Shown: piece by piece, positions 33,945 through 45,587 of the stretch
Position numbering within the stretch: position 1 is the stretch's first letter
How the letters are laid out: each line of letters begins with the position of its first letter
From: Porodaedalea pini
Taxonomy: Eukaryota; Basidiomycota; Agaricomycetes; Hymenochaetales; Hymenochaetaceae
Direction: 5' to 3'
NCBI GenBank assembly: GCA_002794775.1
Contig: NBAY01000033.1
Span: 434,001-498,000 of the forward strand
Length of the DNA stretch: 64,000 nucleotides
Position numbers and translations under genes: made by a program
The notes under the pieces: model-generated
What the model was told of the DNA's origin: nothing
The model's input: only the letters and a program-made list of their open reading frames with translations
Databases searched by the model: none

Positions 33945-34290
33945 TTTTGACATTTCAACTTTCAGACTTTTACATGTTCCCACTTCGTTGGACACTCATC
34001 CCTGCACCTTCCATGTCTGTCCTGACCATCTGATGTTATCCTTCAATCCTCCACTCCACTGGCAAATGTCCCTCACCCTTTTTCTTACCATTCAGATCTC
34101 CCAACATCTCACATTCCTGATGCTTTTGACATTTTGGCTCTCAGACTCCTACATGTTTCCACTTCATCGGACACTTATTCCTGCTCCTTCCATGTCCCAT
34201 CCGACCACCCAACATTGTCATTCAACCAGCCATTGTACTGGCCGATGTTCCTTACCCTTTTTCTTATTGTTCGGACCTCTGGCTGCTTTA
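33945..34290. repeat. two-copy direct tandem repeat, ~179-bp unit
   Basis: 33945-34123 and 34124-34290 are diverged copies. Both contain TCAGACT...ACATGTT.CCACTTC, then GGACAC, CCTGC.CCTTCCATGTC and CCTTTTTCTTA in the same order. Differences are mostly transitions. Not recognised as a known element. Confidence 0.7.
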
Positions 34291-34900
34291 TCCCGATCCA
34301 AGTCATATCTTTTGTCACCCCTGCACACTGCGCTCAATGTGCGGGAGCTGATGATTGTTTTACATGGTATATGCCACATCCCTTTCGGCCTTCCTGCTGT
34401 TTTTCCAATGTTGATTAATCTCGCTTTGTTGTAGTACTTAACAGACACCACCATCGCCGTGCCTTGTACCTCGCTACTTGACCGACTATCGCCCCTTTTA
34501 CTATTCTATTTCATGCACATTATTTACCACTCTGGGTCACGAATTTGGTACAGATAAGCATTAAAGTAAGGCTCTGTTTCTCCAGTGATTGAATAACATT
34601 ATTGACATGTCGCGCCGCGTCGCGTCGGAGGAGTCTGAAATGTTTGAGCTCCGGCCACTGGCACGTGCAACTTGAGAGAACACAGTTTTACGCTAGCGCT
34701 ACGTCCGACATTGCGAATGCCACACCCACACTCTATGCTTTGTGTAATCTTGACTAAGATCTGAGGCTTAATACTACGCTCAAAGTGAATAATAAACGCC
34801 AATGCTGCATCTGGCCGCAGTCGACCTTCGGAACGCATACATACGACTCTTATCTGCACGTCAATCGTACTGTACTTTTCCATGAAAACACCTTGATCTC
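34291..34900. other. intergenic region downstream of BTB gene 1
   Basis: No supported gene. A minus frame at 34599-34883 shows no family features. Confidence 0.4.
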
Positions 34901-36326
34901 TTAATTGTTCTCCTTCCTCCTAAGCATGTCCTTGAAGAATCGGAGCATCCCCCTCTGCTTCTGGGTCCTCCTCCCATTTCTCTCTCCATCTCCGCCTCCT
35001 CCGTGACTGTGCATACCAGGCATTACAAGTGGAGCAAGCTCCGGCTGCGGCCAGTAATGATTGTCGTAATAAGGCTGCAGGAGAAGTATCAGTCACAGAA
35101 GCTTCAGAAGGAGTGGAAGAGTGGGATACGTACCTCTGGGACAGGCTGACCAGGACCGGGGCCATACCAGTGGTTGGCGGGGACGATGTGTGGTGCTTGT
35201 GGGGGTGTGTAGGGTGGGATGACGATAGGATGTGGGGATGGGGGTGAGGGTGGGTGAATAACCATTGGTGGTTGGACGACAATCGGGATGGGCGAGTGAG
35301 AACGCGAGCGAGAACGGTATCTACGTCTAGGCGGAGGGGATCTAGAAGAATTTATATGATACAAGACCCTCTCGCGCCCATTCCTCCCTTGCTCCCGTCC
35401 GTGCTCCCGTCCCTGTATGTTCTCCCGCATCGCCGTCACTCTCATCACCATCTCCAGCCCCAGCTCTTCGCCCTCCGCGCGGGTAAGCGGCGCGTGGCGT
35501 GTCACAAGCTCTGATAACGCGTGTGCGCGCCAGACCGGGGATGCGTCGTACCGCTCGCCAAGCGCGAGGCGCGTTGCTGCCGGAGTGTTCTCGAGCTCAC
35601 GGAAGGCGAGCTCACGAATGGAGGGGAAGTCCCAGAGGTGGGCAAGGCGGAGGATGGATGCCCATGTTGACGTCGGCGCGTCGTACTGGGAGTAGGTCCT
35701 GTCAGGCGATCCAGTACCTAAAGATTAGATGCACGCACTCAGATTTGGAGGTACTCACGGATTATAAAACGCCCAAAGGAAATGCTCAAACTCGTCGCTC
35801 GATACCTGGGGGAGGTAGATCGGATTCTCATCGGACGTGCCTTCCAACTTGTGTACCGGAGTTTCTCCCTCGTCCGCACTCGGAGACGAATTAGGTTGAA
35901 TAGGCGCCGGGAGGGACAACATATCGCGGAAGACTTGTGACTCGCGCTCGAAGAAGTACCGGTGCACGCGGAAGAGCGTGTTATCAACCTGCATGGTTAC
36001 GCGTCTAAATCAGCTTGACTTCCTTTCAAATTGTCTCCCTCGACTCTCTGTCTAACTGCCTAACAGAGTCCTTAGCTCTCCCTTCTAGCTCTGGCAGCAC
36101 TCTCGCTCTATCTTACTGTGTAGGAATCAAAAGGACGCACCTGGAAGACAACATCCCCGCTCGGGATGTAATACGTCCTATGTCTCTTCGGTTCGTCCGC
36201 CTCTGTACGCTCAGAGATGCTTGATAGGCGCGTCAGAGGCACAGGCATCACAGGCGGACTGTCCAGCTCTGATTCTAAATCGTGAAGAGCAAGCTGCAAG
36301 CCTGAGGATTCCGACGCGGAAGCCAT
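34901..36326 (-). CDS. BTB/POZ-domain protein 1
   Basis: BTB domains mediate dimerisation and often recruit Cullin-3 or act in transcription; the role here is unknown. Four exons (36326-36141, 35988-35759, 35698-35134, 35074-34901) sum to 384 residues. The BTB core reads YYIPSGDVVFQVDNTLFRVH, YFFERESQVFRDML and SSDEFEHFLWAFYNP, continuing with SQYDAPTSTWASILRLAHLW. The C-terminal half is Arg/Ser-rich (SRSPPPRRRYRSRSRSHSP) and then very Pro/His-rich (PPSPPSPHPIVIPPYTPPQ). It ends in a basic KQRG/MLRRKENN tail. Paralogous to the next gene on the same strand, with introns at matching places. Confidence 0.88.
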
Positions 36327-37036
36327 GATAGCTTGTCTTCAGCGCAAGCTGAGGAAGAGCAAGATAAGGAATAGAGGGGAAAGCCCTCTGCACAAAACGG
36401 ACTTCAAGCGTGTGTTGATATGAAACCGAACGCAATCAGGCAGTGCAACGGGACAGCTTCGTCTTATTTACGAAGATAGAAAGGGGCCTTCGGACTTTGA
36501 ACGACTAGACGCCCGCGCTGCCTCTAATACAGCCTGCACAGCATTATAAGCGCCCGCAGCGCTTATCCCGACAGTGTTGCCAAAGTCGCGGAAATGGGAC
36601 AGCATATTAGGACGCTACTTAAGACGCTATTTATCAGAGCAAGCTGTCCAGCATACTGGAGTGCCACGTCAGTTCATCGTATGTGGATGGGCAGTTTGCT
36701 TAGCTTACGGGCCAGGACTAAGATGAGATGTAGGCGCCTCCCGAGGGAACAGCGCGGATTTGGAGATACAAGAACGCACTCTTACGGACACAGACATTGC
36801 GTTTGCTGGATAGCCTTATCCGCTCAAAGGCCTTGCAATGTCTCTCTGGATTGGATCCATCTCGTTCCTCTAATGGATATAATCACCGGCATCTAGGGGC
36901 GATTCTGGGTCCGCCTGCAATGCTATGCGAAAAAGTCTATTCTACATCAAGAAAACATACAAGAGGTCGTACGAGTCAAGAAAGGGAAACTCAGATGGAA
37001 CACATACTTTTGAGCGTGTATACTGCGCAACTTGTG
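36327..37036. other. intergenic region between the two BTB genes
   Basis: 710 nt holding the promoter side of BTB 1 and the 3' flank of BTB 2. No further gene seen. Confidence 0.5.
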
Positions 37037-38311
37037 CTACTGGGCAAAGACAGATCTGACATCGGCGACATCGTCTTCTGTATACGATCTTTGGTGAGCG
37101 ATGGGTGATAGGTTTTGCGACTGCGTAGCCAAGGAGGGTGGGCTTATCGAGCTCCCGCTCCGTGACATAATCGGATCGCAATGCTCCACCGGCGAGCTTG
37201 GGGCAAGCGGGATATATCTGGACTCTGCCATCCTAGAATCATACGACCGCTCGCTCCCACCGGGAGAAGCAGGACGCGAGTCGGCAGCAGCATTGTACGA
37301 ATGCCAGCTACGCATATCATGAGCTTGCGGAATCTGCGGCGCAAAGAGGTCGTTCCTTCCAATCTGCTGCGAAGCACTAGGCGGAGGCGGCGGCGGGGCC
37401 GACATGGCCTCGCGGGCCTCAGCCGCGACACGCCTGCGCTCGCGGATTCTTTCGCGCACCTCCGCGAGATGCAACACGACGTCAAGACCCAGGCGAAGGC
37501 CCTCGTTCTTTGTGAGCGGCTTCTCGCGCGCGCCGAGAGCGGCGTACGCCGTGTCGAGCCATCTGCGCGCGGGATCGACTTCGAATTCGCGTGCCATGAC
37601 GGCTTTGTCGACGGGTGCGATGTCGAGCTTATCCATCTCGCGCACCGCGAGCTCCTTAACTCTGGGGAACTTCCAGAGATGTGCAAGACGCAAGATGGAG
37701 GACCATTTATTTACAGAGGCGTCGTATGAGTAGTCGCTGATTTCCGCGAACATCCAGGAGAAAGTGATGAAGATGGAACTTGTGAGTAATTTGCGGTGCG
37801 GTGAAAACGAGGATACTTACGGATTGTAGAAGACCCAGAGGAAGCGAGAGAATTCTTTTGCTGTGACTTCACGAAGCTCTACCGGGCACGCGTCCGAGGA
37901 GCCCATGAGGGCGGCGGCACCTGACCGCGCAGGCGTACAGAGCATGTCTTTGAACCTGTCCGACTCGCGCAAGAAGAAATACCGATGCGCCTTGAACAGC
38001 TGCGACTCGACCTGGTTGACCGTAAGTCAACCAAAAGCAGTTCTACAGTTCCTCGGAATGGGATGAAAAAAACGCACGAGGAAGATGACGTCGCCGCTGT
38101 CGATGTAGTAGTCTGGGTGTCGTCTGATGGTCGGCGGGCCGCGCGAGACCTGCGATATCTTGCCCCAGCTGTCCGCGCTGGTGTCGCTCGAGACAGAAGC
38201 GGGCGACGGCGGCGCCGACTCGTCGTCCGACTCGAACTGATGGCCATACGCGCTCGTGTCGATGGTATACGTATTCCGTTTAGCTTGAGGCTGAGGCTGA
38301 GGGAACGACAT
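37037..38311 (-). CDS. BTB/POZ-domain protein 2
   Basis: Three exons (38311-38078, 38011-37821, 37778-37037) sum to 388 residues. BTB core: YYIDSGDVIFLVESQLFKAH, YFFLRESDRFKDML, VTAKEFSRFLWVFYNP, then YSYDASVNKWSSILRLAHLW and FPRVKELAVREMDKL. A predicted helical basic stretch (VRERIRERRRVAAEAREAMS) is followed by a polyproline run (PPPPPPSASQQ) and a Ser-rich tail ending RSVFAQ. The first two introns fall at the same codons as in BTB 1 (after the GDV strand and within FYNP), so the two genes arose by duplication. BTB specificity cannot be inferred. Confidence 0.88.
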
Positions 38312-40662
38312 GGTTGAAGGCGAGTCGTGTTTGGTGTTTCTAGCTTGCGCGTACTGTTAGTAGTATAAGAGAGACGTGCATAAGCTGCGTGGCTGAGAAA
38401 AAAAGACGGGGCGTGGTTTTGGATCGACGCGTGCAAACCGGACGGTTACTTGATACGCGGACGCGTCAGAAATAAAGTTTGTTGTTACATAACCTGCATA
38501 ACTGCCGTGCATACTCGCGCTGTCTTACTGTGATTACGCCCTCTCCAGAAAAGTAGCTGCGTACAACTGCGTGATAGTATGCCTTCAAAAGCATTGTCTA
38601 GCCCAATCATGAATCATCACTGGGAGATTGAGATATACACTTGGTTGCGATCGCTCTATGCTTGAACTTTTGCATTGGACCTGTTGCTCTTCCCAAGATG
38701 AGAGACAGACTTCGGCCAGGATCCCCAATTCTCTGGCACAACTACATTGAGAGTTTTTTGTGCATAGTATCTCCCACAGTACCATATCAGATTCACACGA
38801 TAGTCTCCTCAAAAGCAGCTGCGGAATATGTGTTTGTTCTGAGTGAGCGACAACGAGTCCGATGACTCAAAATTGTCATGAATATCATCAACCACAGGGA
38901 GTACCATAACTTGTGCAGCACGGTTCAATCGAGCTTGTTGCTGCATCCAAACGGTGAGTCGAGCCGTGTGCTGTTGTCCAAAACGCTACGACCGAGGTGT
39001 GAAACAGAAAGTTTATGGAGGGCGGCAACGCGGCGGTGACAAAAGTGAAAGCGAAGAGGCAAAAACCTGGCTTTTAGATATGGCGAAAACATCAGCAATG
39101 ACAAGTGAGTCTATGTGCAACAACTACCTGAAAGACTATCACTCATATCTTCTGGAGAACAAAACATAAACGAGATAGACGAAAAGGCTTTTCAAACAGC
39201 TGGACCAGTTATTCAGGGTCTTGGCAGTATCCAAGCACATAGTATAGTAGTCTGAAGGTAGGTGTAGGCAGTACGTCGGAATAGAAAACGAGGCAGATGA
39301 GATGCTTCAGAGAACAGCCATGTCACTAGAAGGGTTTGTGACTGCCCGTTTGCAATGACCGGCTTGTCCAAAATCAGGTTGAACAACGATGGGAACGTCG
39401 TCGTCGAGTCTATTGATGAGCTTTGAAAGCTTGAACACAACGTAGAGACGGGGAAGTCCGTCACGGTATACGTAGATTTTCATGAGGACAGATGTTCAGA
39501 AGGCTGAAACCGCACTCCAAAAGACGAGTATAATAGCAGCAAGGGAAGCACCAACGTACGCGCATCCGTGTTTGCTAGCGGATATGCTTGCATTTGCTGC
39601 GTCGCCTCACATGGTTCATCTACCATGCTAGCAGATCGGAAATCGGCGCCTCGGTCAGAGATAATCTTGTCATGGCGTCGTAGATTCTCCCAAGGTTTGA
39701 GAGCATCCGCGAATCGGACATAATTGTGAGCGTTGACTTCAAGTCGTAAATACGCAGGTGGCAGAGAAGTTTTCGACCGGAGTTGAAACGTTATTTACGT
39801 AATTGTCTATCGATGTTGCTCTCTTGCCTCCTCTCTCTCTCTCTGCTACGAACCTGAGTCTCCAACAGTACTTGCTACGTTTATATCATCTACTCACTTT
39901 TGCTAGACTTGTGATTTCAACTTTTAGCAATTACTTCACAGATATGTTCATTGAAACTTTTCCACTGCGGAACGTATGGGAAAGGCTCTTAAACGAACCT
40001 CGCATCCTCCGACACACCGAACAATACTGCTCCAACGACTAAAGCTGAATGATACACATTGCTTTTTTACGCGCTTAAAACTCTTGAATCTACGGCTATG
40101 GATTCTGCCTTGCACTTCGGAGGCTTTTGAGAGTGGGAGCGTCAAATTTGCATTCTTGAAATCAATAGCACACGGAAGACGTCGATCTCGTTATCTCATT
40201 GGTACACGGAACTCGTCATAGAACTTAGAAGTTTCGAGGCTGCATACTGGTTCGACGAGCATGCGTCCTTAGCTTCGTGCTTATTCTCGTCGCTACCGGG
40301 GTCATTAGATACTCGATGTTGTCCTCGTGACTAGCCTGCGAGACAGCTCCGAGAACATCTTTCTCGCGCGCCAGCTTCACAATGGACTGCTGGCGCAAGA
40401 GTCCGTGTGGATCTTTCTACCGGTCCGCCCATTTATACGTCAACATGCACATCATATATCTGTGCTTGCAAGCCGTCGCGGACCGCTCGAGGGCTTTCTA
40501 TTCTTATATTGGTCACTGGTCAACACCGTCTGGACTTCCCGAGAAAGTGAAGTGGTGAAGAGCTACATAAGAGCCAAACGTCGCTCCGCCAGCTACAGTG
40601 CTCCCGGCCATCCTCTCATTTGCTTCAACCGATTTGCACTACAATATGATGTTTTCTCGCCA
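38312..40662. other. 2.35-kb gene-poor interval
   Basis: Contains only short frames. A 58-codon minus frame at 39483-39307 (MKIYVYRDGLPRLYVVFKLS...) has somewhat coding-like composition but no recognisable family. Nothing else supported. Confidence 0.3.
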
Positions 40663-42628
40663 ATGCGCAATGTCTTCACCCTAGGCCTGTCGTGTCTTCT
40701 ACATGCGAGCAGAGCATCCGCAAGTGCTGCATTCGCTCGTGCATCGTGCACCCTCACGGCAAGCGGAGGTGACGATGCTCCGAGCTTCGTCTCTGCGGTT
40801 CTCGACCCGGTGTGCCCTACCGTAGAAATTCCTGCGGGCACCACACTCAACATCAGCACCAAGATGGACATGACGGGAGCGCAAGACAAACATATCGTGA
40901 GATTTCTCGCCACTCCTTTAAAAGAGCTTTGACAAAGACGATGTATAACCATTTAGCTTCTGGAAGGCACGGTCAAGTTCAACCCGGATATCGACTATTG
41001 GGCCGCGGTAAATCACAAAGTCCCTTCCACCGAGAGCTGATATATCCTTACGCTTGCTGGATTTCGTACTTGGTCCGATAGAATGCATTTCCCATCACTT
41101 TCCGTAAGCATTCTTTGTTCTTGTTAGCGTTTACTAGATTGACATGCTCGCATTCATAAGAGACACAGATTACTTACTGGCTCCTGGGTGGTTCGAATAT
41201 AGTGATGGATGGTGGAGGAACGCTAGACGGTTCTGGTCAAGTGAGTTCATTGGATCTTGCCTAATTTTCCCGCTAACAATTCTTCACGCAAGGTGTGGTA
41301 CGATGCATTGTGCGTGAAGTTTTGAATTTAGGTCTGCAAAAGAATGTTTGAAACTGATCATTTGTTCCTCTGAAAGTAATTCGGACGATTCCCTTCTCCG
41401 CCCGATCATTCTCACAGTTCATCAATGGCACGAATGTCCTTGTCGAGGTATGTTTTCATGACTCAAGACTGAATTAACTTAGCTTAGAGTTCGGTGGGGC
41501 TCGTAGAATATCAAAATGATCAACTCCCCAGAATGGTTCAATCTCGCACACTCATCCGTGAACGTGACCTACTCTGGCCTCAACCTCACTGCTATTTCGA
41601 CGTCAAGTGCAGACATCGCAAATACGGATGGATGGGACATCTATCGTTCGGATCAGGTCGTTATCAAGGATAGTGTTATCAACAATGGGGACGATTGTGT
41701 GAGCTTTAAGCCTAGTGAGTTTGTCATCTCCCGGGAAAGAGGAAGCTCATTAATATGCGGGTGCAGACGCCACGAATATCTTCGTGTCCAATTTGACATG
41801 CTCGGGCTCTCAGTAAGTCAGATAAGACATTTGTCGCTATTTGCTTTCCTACTGATATTACGTCCGGCCTTCTGCAGTGGGATCTCCGTAGGCTCTCTTG
41901 GACAATTCGCAGGCGTGTTCGATATCGTCGAAAACGTGACCTCAACGTGCGCCCGACCCTTACAGCTATTTGTGCATTCCTTCTCGTTGCTAATGCGACG
42001 TGTCGAATTCAGGAACGTCCGCATGTCCAACGCTGAGAACGGCGCACGCATCAAATGTTTTGCGGGCTCAGGTGTCGGGAGCGGTATTGTGAAAAACATC
42101 ACATTCGAAAACTTCGTCGAGAGCGCTGTTGATAATCCAATCATAATTGATCAGGTTAAGATGTTTGAAAGAATATTCCGAGGGGATATATAGGGGGCGC
42201 TGACAGATCTTTGATAAACCCAGTGTTATATGACTTCTGCGGATGACTGTGCCGAATTTCCGTCCAATACCCTCATTCAAGACGTTGTCTTCACCCGGTA
42301 TGTGATCCGCCGATCATTACAACATTTGAAATACTCGTTGCATTCTCGGTCGCTCATTTATGTTTGATCTTCCCGTTCAATAGCATTTCGGGTACCGGTA
42401 CAGGCAAGACTGTCGCGTCCCTCGACTGCTCTCCGGATGGAAGATGCAGCAATATCACAGTCTCGGACCTTGATCTCTCGTGCGTTCTTTTCTCTTTCTG
42501 CTATTTTATCCTCGAACTCATGGTCGGCGGTGATCAGTGCACCCAGCGGAACAGCTGAGTTTGACTGCCAGAACGTTGCGCTCACCGGTAACTCTGCTTC
42601 GCTGTTCGGGACCTGCGATACGACATGA
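40663..42628 (+). CDS. secreted polygalacturonase, GH28 (exo type likely)
   Basis: Hydrolyses alpha-1,4-galacturonan in pectin outside the cell. The start MRNVFTLGLSCLLHASRASA is a signal peptide. Exon 1 is 40663-40896 and the next starts at 40957; about ten exons follow. GH28 motifs appear in order: NTDGWDIY (first catalytic Asp), NNGDDCVSFKP (Asp pair), CSGSHGISVGSLG (catalytic His, spliced across an intron at about 41813-41877), and ARIKCFAG (substrate-binding Arg-Lys). The SHG variant and the NGDDCVSFKPN surroundings are usual for exo-polygalacturonases (family knowledge, not tested). Right-handed beta-helix repeats continue to the stop after FGTCDTT. No lesion found. Confidence 0.9.
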
Positions 42629-43261
42629 GGTGTTTCAGATGGAAGCGCTTATCTGTAGCTGTGTAAATATAAGTTGCCCTTTCTGCCCCACTCAGGGGGA
42701 AATTTGCCTTGTGTGACGCACGCGAGCTGCGATCCGTGTATCCAATACAGATGTTTCCAACTTCGCGCAGAAGATTGCGTGATCGCATTTAGCAGGCGCG
42801 AAAGATGCAGTAGTGCCACAGGCTAAGAAAGTGGCTTTAATTGTGATGCAGGTACCTATGCATATCAAATGGGTCGAGGTATCTTGTCGATTCCGGGGAG
42901 GACGGCGCGAACGGGGTTTGCGAAATTCCAGCGAGGGAGTCATGACTATCTTTCTCCCGAAATACTCTTCTACGAGCTACTACATGCCAAAAGTCAATAT
43001 GAAGCATAGAGAAAAAAATTGAAAAGAATAGATAGGAAGTGAAATTTGAATGGTCAGAATCGCACAGTATGGACCTAGAAGCTGAAGAGGAGAACGCTCG
43101 ATCCGGTGGTGTGGATCACCCGAATTGGAACGACACCGCCACCGTGCATCCAAAGCACCGGTCACAACGCGTTTTATACTACCGCGCCATCATCTCTCTC
43201 TTGTCTAATAACCGCCACCACAGGCTTCAAAAGGGCTGCCACCGCCCTCCGACAACGACTC
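42629..43261. other. intergenic region between GH28 and PARG-like genes
   Basis: About 630 nt; holds the promoter of the PARG-like gene. An in-frame upstream extension to 43106 exists but lacks family similarity. Confidence 0.5.
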
Positions 43262-44505
43262 ATGACCACGATGCGCGGGAAGGACAACCCAAGGAAAAAG
43301 CGGCTCGTCGAGATCGCGGACACCACGCTTGACGCGGTCAACCGCGGCTCCTATATTGTCGAGGACGTGGGCGAAGTCTACCTCTCGGAGGCCATCGCGC
43401 GCTGCGTGGAGAACACGCGTCTATATCCGCCGGAAGGCGTTCTGTCGGCATGGCCGTCATCCCCAAGCATGAGCTCGTCGAGTCTCGCTCGAGCACAGCT
43501 CCCGTCGCATTCCGTACCGTCCACGCCGAGTACGATGGGACGCGAAAAATACTGCAAGATCATCATTCTGCAGATCTCGACGCTCGCGGGCGCGCGTCTT
43601 CTCGCGACGACGACGTCGCGTTCGGGAGCGAGCGCCATCGAGACGGAACGCGAGGACAACAAAATCGGGATACTCAATTTCGCGTCGGCCAAACACCCCG
43701 GCGGTGGATTTCTGAACGGAGCGGAGGCTCAGGAGGAGTCCCTTGCTCGTTCATCTACGCTGTATCCGTCCCTAACGTGTCCCGTCTCGGAACCATTTTA
43801 CACGTTACATCGGCACGACCCTCAAGCGGGCTATTACTCCCACTCGATGATCTACTCCCCTAACGTTCTCTTATTGCGGGATGACGAAGGTGAGCCAAAT
43901 AGATAGACGCTCATTCAAACTCAGCTACTATCCCGCGGTAAATCGCAAGTCCTTTCGAAACGGTGTTTTCATATTCCGCCGACACGAAGGAGCTTGTGAT
44001 TTATTACTACGAAGTAATTGGTTATGAATGAGGACTCGCTCTCCTCTCCACAATTTGCATACTCGTACTCAATGCATTTATTTCAGGCGCCTGGCAACGG
44101 CCGGTGGTCGCAGATGTGCTCACCTCTCCGGCCGTCAACGCTGGTGTCGTAAAGCAGTCTGTTATGGGCCGCCTCTCACCGAAGTCCGAGTCGGCGAAAA
44201 TCGAACGTGTGATGCGAGAGCGAGCAGCCCGGGCTCTGTTCGCATTTGAGCGTAACGGCGTGCGCCACCTTGTCCTCGGCGCCTGGGGCTGCGGCGTGTT
44301 CCAGAATGACGTGCGCGGCGTTGCGAACATCTGGGCGGACCTCCTCGGCCGCGAGGATGCGCGCTTCCGCAGGAGCTTCGACCGAGTTATATTTGCCGTG
44401 CTAGGGGAAAGCACGTACAAGGGATTTGAGGCCGCATTCACTGGACGTGCGCAGGGAGACGGGCGATATACCTGTGTCGACGTCCCGAACCTCGCGAGCC
44501 GCTGA
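43262..44505 (+). CDS. microbial-type PARG (ADP-ribose glycohydrolase, TIGR02452/DUF2263 macro-fold)
   Basis: Removes ADP-ribose polymers or single units from proteins. Two exons, 43262-43889 and 44087-44505, give 348 residues. The PARG signature GGG-X7-QEE is present as HPGGGFLNGAEAQEES, with the catalytic Glu pair. Flanking conserved blocks: NKIGILNFASAK, SLARSSTLYPSL, YYSHSMIYSPNVLLLRDDE, DVLTSPAVNAGVV and HLVLGAWGCGVFQNDV. The N-terminal helix region (RLVEIADTTLDAVNRGSYI) fits the family, which supports the ATG at 43262. Intact. It is on the same strand as the GH28 gene but has no evident functional link. Confidence 0.88.
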
Positions 44506-45587
44506 TACTCCGTGACTGATCGAGAAATGATGTGCTATTATCTTTTCATGTTTCGCCCTTCACGATTGCTTTTGATTGACGCTGAGCGTAACCTATGTAG
44601 CGTAATCCATTCTCATTTTATCTTCTGTATCCGGGCAATGTATTCCTTTCGGCAACCTCTAAGCTCCAGCTACTTATCCGTTACCTCCCCATATAATATT
44701 AATGTTCATACCCAAGCCTCTTAATACCCACCCCCTTTTCTATCCCGTACATACGTCGGACGAGCCGTTGTAGACCGAGGTCCAAAACGCCACTACTACA
44801 TTTATGTCTTTATTAAAGCTCATGGAATGTTGTTTTTTAAAATTCGTAAACCTACCGTTGTCTTCCACCGCGCTCATCAGATTTTGGAATGATCAGTGGG
44901 TATCCAGTAATTGGTCTTCGTTCCTGCGCGACTAGAACCAGCCTCATGTCTATATTTTGCCTTGAGAACTGGTGACGGGAGTAATAGCAACAAATTGTGC
45001 ACACTCGAAGCTTTGGCAGCGGGGATCGCCAGCGCCACGATAGCAGATTAGCCTTGAACAAGCAAGGAAAAAGTAGAGAGTGAAGCAGGAACGTCCACCG
45101 CCACGTTCTCCTAGCGAATAATGGTCCCTGGAGTGCCCAACAGTTTGCAGTCTGCATCTGTACGATGGGAGCGAAACTGATCGAGGTTGGTTATATTTTG
45201 CAACTTGCTGTTCTGGCAGGCCTAGGGGAAGGAAATCGAAGCAAGGGACGAGAAAAAAAAAGCCTGTAGTTTATCCGCGAGACTGTATAGTACGATGAGA
45301 TGTTATCTGCGAGGACAAATAGCACAATTTTCAAGATGCTAGAGGTAGAGTTCACTGTGCTCGTTTAGTTGTATCTATTCAAATTTTCGTATGTGTGCAC
45401 TGCCGAAGCTGCTCCGAGTCAATTCAGCCATAACAGAGCCTAAATCAGATGATCTGCGATCAGTCCGAGAATGGAAGTCAGGATTCTCTCATTCTTGTCG
45501 CGTCACCGTCACTGCAATACTTTCCAACTTCGAACTGAATTCACACTCTACTCTATACATGTGTCCTTGCTGAACCGAAGCACAGAA
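44506..45587. other. intergenic region, no gene recognised
   Basis: About 1.1 kb. AT-rich 3' flank of the PARG gene, then promoter side of the next gene. Confidence 0.45.

Noticed and set aside
41001..43960. Similar short string CCGCGGTAAATC(A/G)CAA at the GH28 intron start (about 41003) and inside the PARG intron (about 43936)
   Set aside because: Too short and partly splice-site sequence; taken as chance.
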